Positions 32,974 to 35,267 of a stretch of 35,267 nt of DNA are shown here, one piece after another; positions within the stretch are counted from its first letter, which is position 1, and every line of letters begins with the position of its first letter. This DNA is from an uncultured Actinomycetes bacterium. Its GTDB lineage: Bacteria > Actinomycetota > Actinomycetes > Nanopelagicales > Nanopelagicaceae. Location of the stretch: NCBI GenBank assembly GCA_903834145.1, contig CAILHY010000028.1:30325-65591 (forward strand), written 5' to 3'. Made by a program: the position numbers and the translations under genes. The notes beneath the pieces are model-generated. The model saw only the letters and a program-made list of their open reading frames with translations, did not search any database and was not told the DNA's origin.

Positions 32974-33367
32974 GAAACCAACGGTCCTCTTTGTTTGCGT
33001 ACACAATGCCGGACGTTCGCAAATGGCAGCAGGTTTCATGCGCGAACTCTCGCAAGGCGCAGTAGAAGTGCTTTCCGCAGGATCTGCACCAAAAGATTCG
33101 ATTAACCCCGTTGCTGTTGAAGCGATGCTCGAAGTGGGTATAGACATCGCACACTATGTTCCAAAAGTTCTTACCACGGAGGCCGTGCTCGAGTCCGATG
33201 CAGTTGTCACAATGGGGTGCGGAGATGCATGTCCGTTCTATCCTGGCAAGCGTTATGAAGACTGGGTACTGGATGATCCTGCGGGGCAAGGCATTGAGTC
33301 TGTGCGTGTCATACGAGATGACATCAAAGCTCGCGTAGAAAAGTTATTAGCAGAGTTGTTGGCTTAA
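32966..33367 (+). CDS. arsC: arsenate reductase, low-molecular-weight phosphatase type
   Basis: A 133-residue ArsC of the LMW protein-tyrosine-phosphatase fold. The P-loop is CVHNAGRSQ (Cys11, Arg17), and further cysteines Cys85 and Cys89 lie in MGCGDACPFYPGKRYEDW. DDPAGQG is also typical. It reduces arsenate to arsenite, with thioredoxin or, as in Corynebacterium, mycothiol as partner; the sequence does not decide. AGGAG precedes ATG 32966. It is coupled to the aquaporin gene. Confidence 0.93.
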   Translation: MDKKPTVLFVCVHNAGRSQMAAGFMRELSQGAVEVLSAGSAPKDSINPVAVEAMLEVGIDIAHYVPKVLTTEAVLESDAVVTMGCGDACPFYPGKRYEDWVLDDPAGQGIESVRVIRDDIKARVEKLLAELLA

Positions 33368-33376
33368 CTGGTAATA

Positions 33377-33392
33377 GGTGTTGAATAACACC
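33377..33392 (+). terminator. hairpin after arsC, weak terminator candidate
   Basis: GGTGTT (33377-33382) and AACACC (33387-33392) form a perfect 6-bp stem with a GAAT loop, 9 nt after the arsC stop. No T-run follows, so intrinsic termination is doubtful. Confidence 0.35.
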
Positions 33393-33394
33393 GA

Positions 33395-33428
33395 AATAGC
33401 AAGCGTTTGTTTGTGGAGTTCTGCTATT
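33395..33428 (+). promoter_or_regulatory. inverted repeat upstream of the ABC exporter promoter
   Basis: AATAGCA (33395-33401) and TGCTATT (33422-33428) are 7-bp inverted arms 20 bases apart. They end 9 nt before the -10 TAATAT. This could be an operator for a dimeric regulator or simply chance. Confidence 0.25.
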
Positions 33429-33437
33429 CCAAAAGCG

Positions 33438-33449
33438 TAATATGGACGC
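33438..33449 (+). promoter_or_regulatory. leaderless promoter of the ABC exporter genes
   Basis: TAATAT (33438-33443) is followed by six bases, GGACGC, and ATG at 33450. No Shine-Dalgarno is present. Confidence 0.6.
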
Positions 33450-34151
33450 ATGGCAGTAGCGATCGAGTTCGATAAGCTCACAAAAGAATATGACGGCGTA
33501 CTTGCCGTGGATGAGTTGTCTGCGTCTATCGAATCTGGTCGAATCACGGGGTTTCTTGGGCCTAATGGGGCTGGTAAAAGTACGGCTCTGAGATGTTTAT
33601 TAGGTTTGGCCAAACCTACTTCTGGTTCTGCGTTGATCGAAGGTTCGACTTACGGAAGTTTGCTCAAACCACTCCAAAGAGTCGGCGCCGTTATTGATTC
33701 TGCTGGTTTTCATGGGTCACTCAGTGCGCAGAGGAATCTCCTTATTATTTGCGCCGCAGCAGAAATTCCAGATCTGCGAGTGATGGAGGTTCTCACGATG
33801 GTAGATCTTGAAGACTCCGTGAATAAGAAAGTTAAAGAGTTTTCCTTGGGAATGAAGCAGAGGTTATCCCTTGCCGCTGCGCTCTTGAGCGATCCAGATA
33901 TCTTGATATTGGATGAACCAGCCAATGGACTTGACCCCATCGGTATAGCTTGGTTGCGCGATTTGCTGAGAAGTTTGGCGCAATCTGGAAAGACCGTGTT
34001 GGTTTCATCCCATCAGTTGGCTGAAATGCAGAACTCGGTTGATGATGTCCTAGTCATCAATAAGGGAAAACTTATTGTTGCTGGTCAGATTGACGAGGTT
34101 CGTCAGGGACAAAGTCTTGAAGAAGCATTTCTAAGGTACGTGCAACGATGA
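33450..34151 (+). CDS. ABC transporter ATP-binding protein (ABC-2 exporter type)
   Basis: A 233-residue nucleotide-binding subunit with Walker A GPNGAGKST (37-45), signature FSLGMKQRL (131-139), Walker B ILILDEP (151-157) and the switch His in SSHQLAEM. The signature starts SLGMK rather than LSGGQ, usual for bacitracin-type (BcrA-like) exporters. It forms a complex with the permease encoded next, with which it overlaps by 4 nt (ATGA). The cargo is unknown; lipids, peptides or drugs are typical. Confidence 0.93.
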   Translation: MAVAIEFDKLTKEYDGVLAVDELSASIESGRITGFLGPNGAGKSTALRCLLGLAKPTSGSALIEGSTYGSLLKPLQRVGAVIDSAGFHGSLSAQRNLLIICAAAEIPDLRVMEVLTMVDLEDSVNKKVKEFSLGMKQRLSLAAALLSDPDILILDEPANGLDPIGIAWLRDLLRSLAQSGKTVLVSSHQLAEMQNSVDDVLVINKGKLIVAGQIDEVRQGQSLEEAFLRYVQR

Positions 34152-34936
34152 ATCTATTTAAATCAGAGTTACGAAAAGTTTTGTATACAAAGACTTTCCG
34201 GTTATCGATTCTCGGGGCAACTTTTATCTCTTTGCTTTCATCCATACCAAGCCCATATATAACTCAACAAGCAGGTGGCTTGATTCAAAATGCTTCCTTC
34301 ATGAACCCAGAAATCATCAACGGCCTATATTCCAAAGCGCTGGCAGGATATTTATTCAGTGCGATATTTGGCGTGATTTTGATGGCTGGTGAATTCAAGG
34401 AGATGACCGCGGTTCGGACTTTCCTCGCCTCCCCAAAGCGAATTCATGTGGTCTATTCCAAGTTAGTGATTGCTGTTCTTGGCGGGGCCATAATCATGCT
34501 GATCTCGACAACACTCGGAGCGGTAGGTGCCTATTTTGCTTTGAAACATTATCCGCATACAGCGCCAACGAGTTCTATGCTCCCAACGCTTTTAGGGGAT
34601 GCCTTGCTCACCGGGGCTTCCATAGGGGTCTTAGGGTTGGCCGTTGGAACGTTGATTAGAAATCAAAATATTGCAGTAACGGGAACGATCATTTACTTGT
34701 ACATAGTGGAGCGAATGATCGTTCTATTTTGGTCCACTGGTGGCAAGTGGCTACCTTCAGGATTGTTAACCGCGATGATGAACGTCAATGTGAAGATTTC
34801 ATCGAAAATAGGCGGCTTCAACTACGACCCGAGTAATTACCTGAAACCCACTTATGCAGCGATGCTTTTAGTTGGCTATTCGGTTATTGCTGGTGCGATA
34901 GCAATCAAGGTTTCGCTCAGTCGGGATATTGACTAA
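34148..34936 (+). CDS. ABC-2 type transporter permease
   Basis: A 262-residue membrane subunit with about six helices: a first helix near 18-38, an extracytoplasmic loop of about 35 residues (Gln- and Asn-rich), then GYLFSAIFGVILMAGEFKEMTAVRTFLASPKR, which is the coupling segment typical of ABC-2 permeases. It pairs with the upstream ATPase and is its only evident partner. No substrate-binding protein follows. Confidence 0.87.
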   Translation: MNLFKSELRKVLYTKTFRLSILGATFISLLSSIPSPYITQQAGGLIQNASFMNPEIINGLYSKALAGYLFSAIFGVILMAGEFKEMTAVRTFLASPKRIHVVYSKLVIAVLGGAIIMLISTTLGAVGAYFALKHYPHTAPTSSMLPTLLGDALLTGASIGVLGLAVGTLIRNQNIAVTGTIIYLYIVERMIVLFWSTGGKWLPSGLLTAMMNVNVKISSKIGGFNYDPSNYLKPTYAAMLLVGYSVIAGAIAIKVSLSRDID

Positions 34937-34961
34937 AACGTGTAGTTGGCTTTGCTACCGC

Positions 34962-34982
34962 CTCAAAGTTCGTCGATTTGAG
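34962..34982. terminator. weak hairpin between convergent genes
   Basis: CTCAAA (34962-34967) and TTTGAG (34977-34982) form a 6-bp stem with a 9-nt loop in the 58-nt gap between the permease gene and the YbaK-type gene. A short CTTT follows on the plus strand. This is weak evidence for a two-way terminator. Confidence 0.25.
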
Positions 34983-34994
34983 CTTTCATAAGCG

Positions 34995-35267
34995 CTACTC
35001 TCCGACAATCATTGGCTGTGCACCAGTAACTCGAACTAACTCTTCAAAGGTTGTTGGATACACCGCGTGAGGGTGTCCCGCTGCGGCCCACACCACTTCG
35101 TAATCGTTTAACGCTTCATCAATAAGGATTATTTCTGGCTTTGAAATCCACCCTAATGGGCTCACGCCCCCTGTAGTTTCTGAAACCAGAGCCACGAAAT
35201 TATTTCGCACAATTGGCTTGAGCTGTGTAGATATAGCTCTGATTCCATGTGAGGGAAAGTGGTCGTG
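34995..35267 (-). CDS. YbaK/prolyl-tRNA editing domain protein, 5' end beyond window
   Basis: The minus-strand frame stays open to the last base, so the gene begins right of the window. The visible 90 residues match the C-terminal part of the YbaK/ProX deacylase fold: ETTGGVSPLGW, then PEIILIDEAL, VVWAAAGHPHAVYPTTFEELVRVTGA. These enzymes remove wrongly attached amino acids from tRNA (Cys or Ala from tRNA-Pro). Which substrate applies here cannot be told. The GTG at 35210 is internal. Confidence 0.85.
   Translation of the reverse strand, partial: HDHFPSHGIRAISTQLKPIVRNNFVALVSETTGGVSPLGWISKPEIILIDEALNDYEVVWAAAGHPHAVYPTTFEELVRVTGAQPMIVGE

Noticed and set aside
1-35267. CRISPR array, insertion sequence, integrase, toxin-antitoxin or other defence system, rhodopsin or beta-carotene cleavage gene
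   Set aside because: I looked for repeats, transposase or integrase motifs, and the relevant protein families on both strands and found none.

Overview
The window looks like a chromosomal segment of a free-living actinobacterium with a small, tightly packed genome and only moderate G+C by eye. My best guess is a freshwater Nanopelagicales (acI-type) lineage; this rests on gene content and layout, not on a database match. Actinobacterial markers are SepH, a PASTA-type Ser/Thr kinase of the PknL kind, class II DAHP synthase, divergent glgM/glgA and glgC, and a mycobacteria-like grouping of aroG, pknL, a GGPP synthase and metF. Compaction shows in 4-nt ATGA/GTGA overlaps inside operons, convergent genes overlapping by their last codons, and no gene-free stretch over about 105 nt. 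I see no rRNA, tRNA, CRISPR, IS element or prophage.

Layout. 1-3712: end of an alkaline-phosphatase-superfamily gene, sepH and an MFS exporter on the minus strand, and an inositol-monophosphatase-family gene. 3815-9276: housekeeping run rplS-lepB-rnhB-yraN-comM-dprA-era. 9273-15689: DMT transporter, glgM/glgA divergent from glgC, a phosphofructokinase with the residues of the PPi-dependent type, class II DAHP synthase and ogt. 15663-20363 (minus): pknL-nfo-eamA-ltaE. 20428-21655 (minus): a TPP riboswitch followed by a PnuC-family transporter (so probably PnuT, thiamine) and a P-loop kinase. 21694-25780: carotenoid core, with crtYc-crtYd on plus and crtE-crtI-crtB on minus. 25866-27343: metF and a CDP-alcohol phosphatidyltransferase-family gene. 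27315-32210 (minus): a second carotenoid operon, namely a tiny leader ORF, alpha/beta hydrolase, crtA-like oxygenase, cruF-like hydratase, GT2 glycosyltransferase and a crtD-like desaturase. 32308-33367: aquaporin plus arsenate reductase. 33450-34936: ABC-2 exporter. 34995 to the end: YbaK-type deacylase, partial.

How the genes work together. The two carotenoid operons give a plausible full route: GGPP (CrtE), phytoene (CrtB), lycopene (CrtI), ring closure at one or both ends (CrtYc/Yd), then hydration at C-1' (CruF), 3',4'-desaturation (CrtD-like), oxidation at C-2' (CrtA-like) and glycosylation (GT2). This predicts a myxol- or phleixanthophyll-like monocyclic carotenoid glycoside. Beside it, the TPP-riboswitch transporter/kinase pair looks like thiamine salvage: uptake, then trapping by phosphorylation.

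Regulation. Several transcription units share one start architecture: a TANNNT -10 hexamer exactly 6 nt before an ATG or GTG, which is the signature of leaderless mRNA. It occurs before the inositol-phosphatase gene, glgC, ogt, pknL, crtE, the ABC ATPase, and a seven-codon micro-ORF that ends directly against the hydrolase start codon. Other sites of interest are a palindrome centred on the -10 of the aquaporin-arsC operon, an overlapping two-way -10 between pnuT and crtYc, and an inverted repeat in front of rplS.
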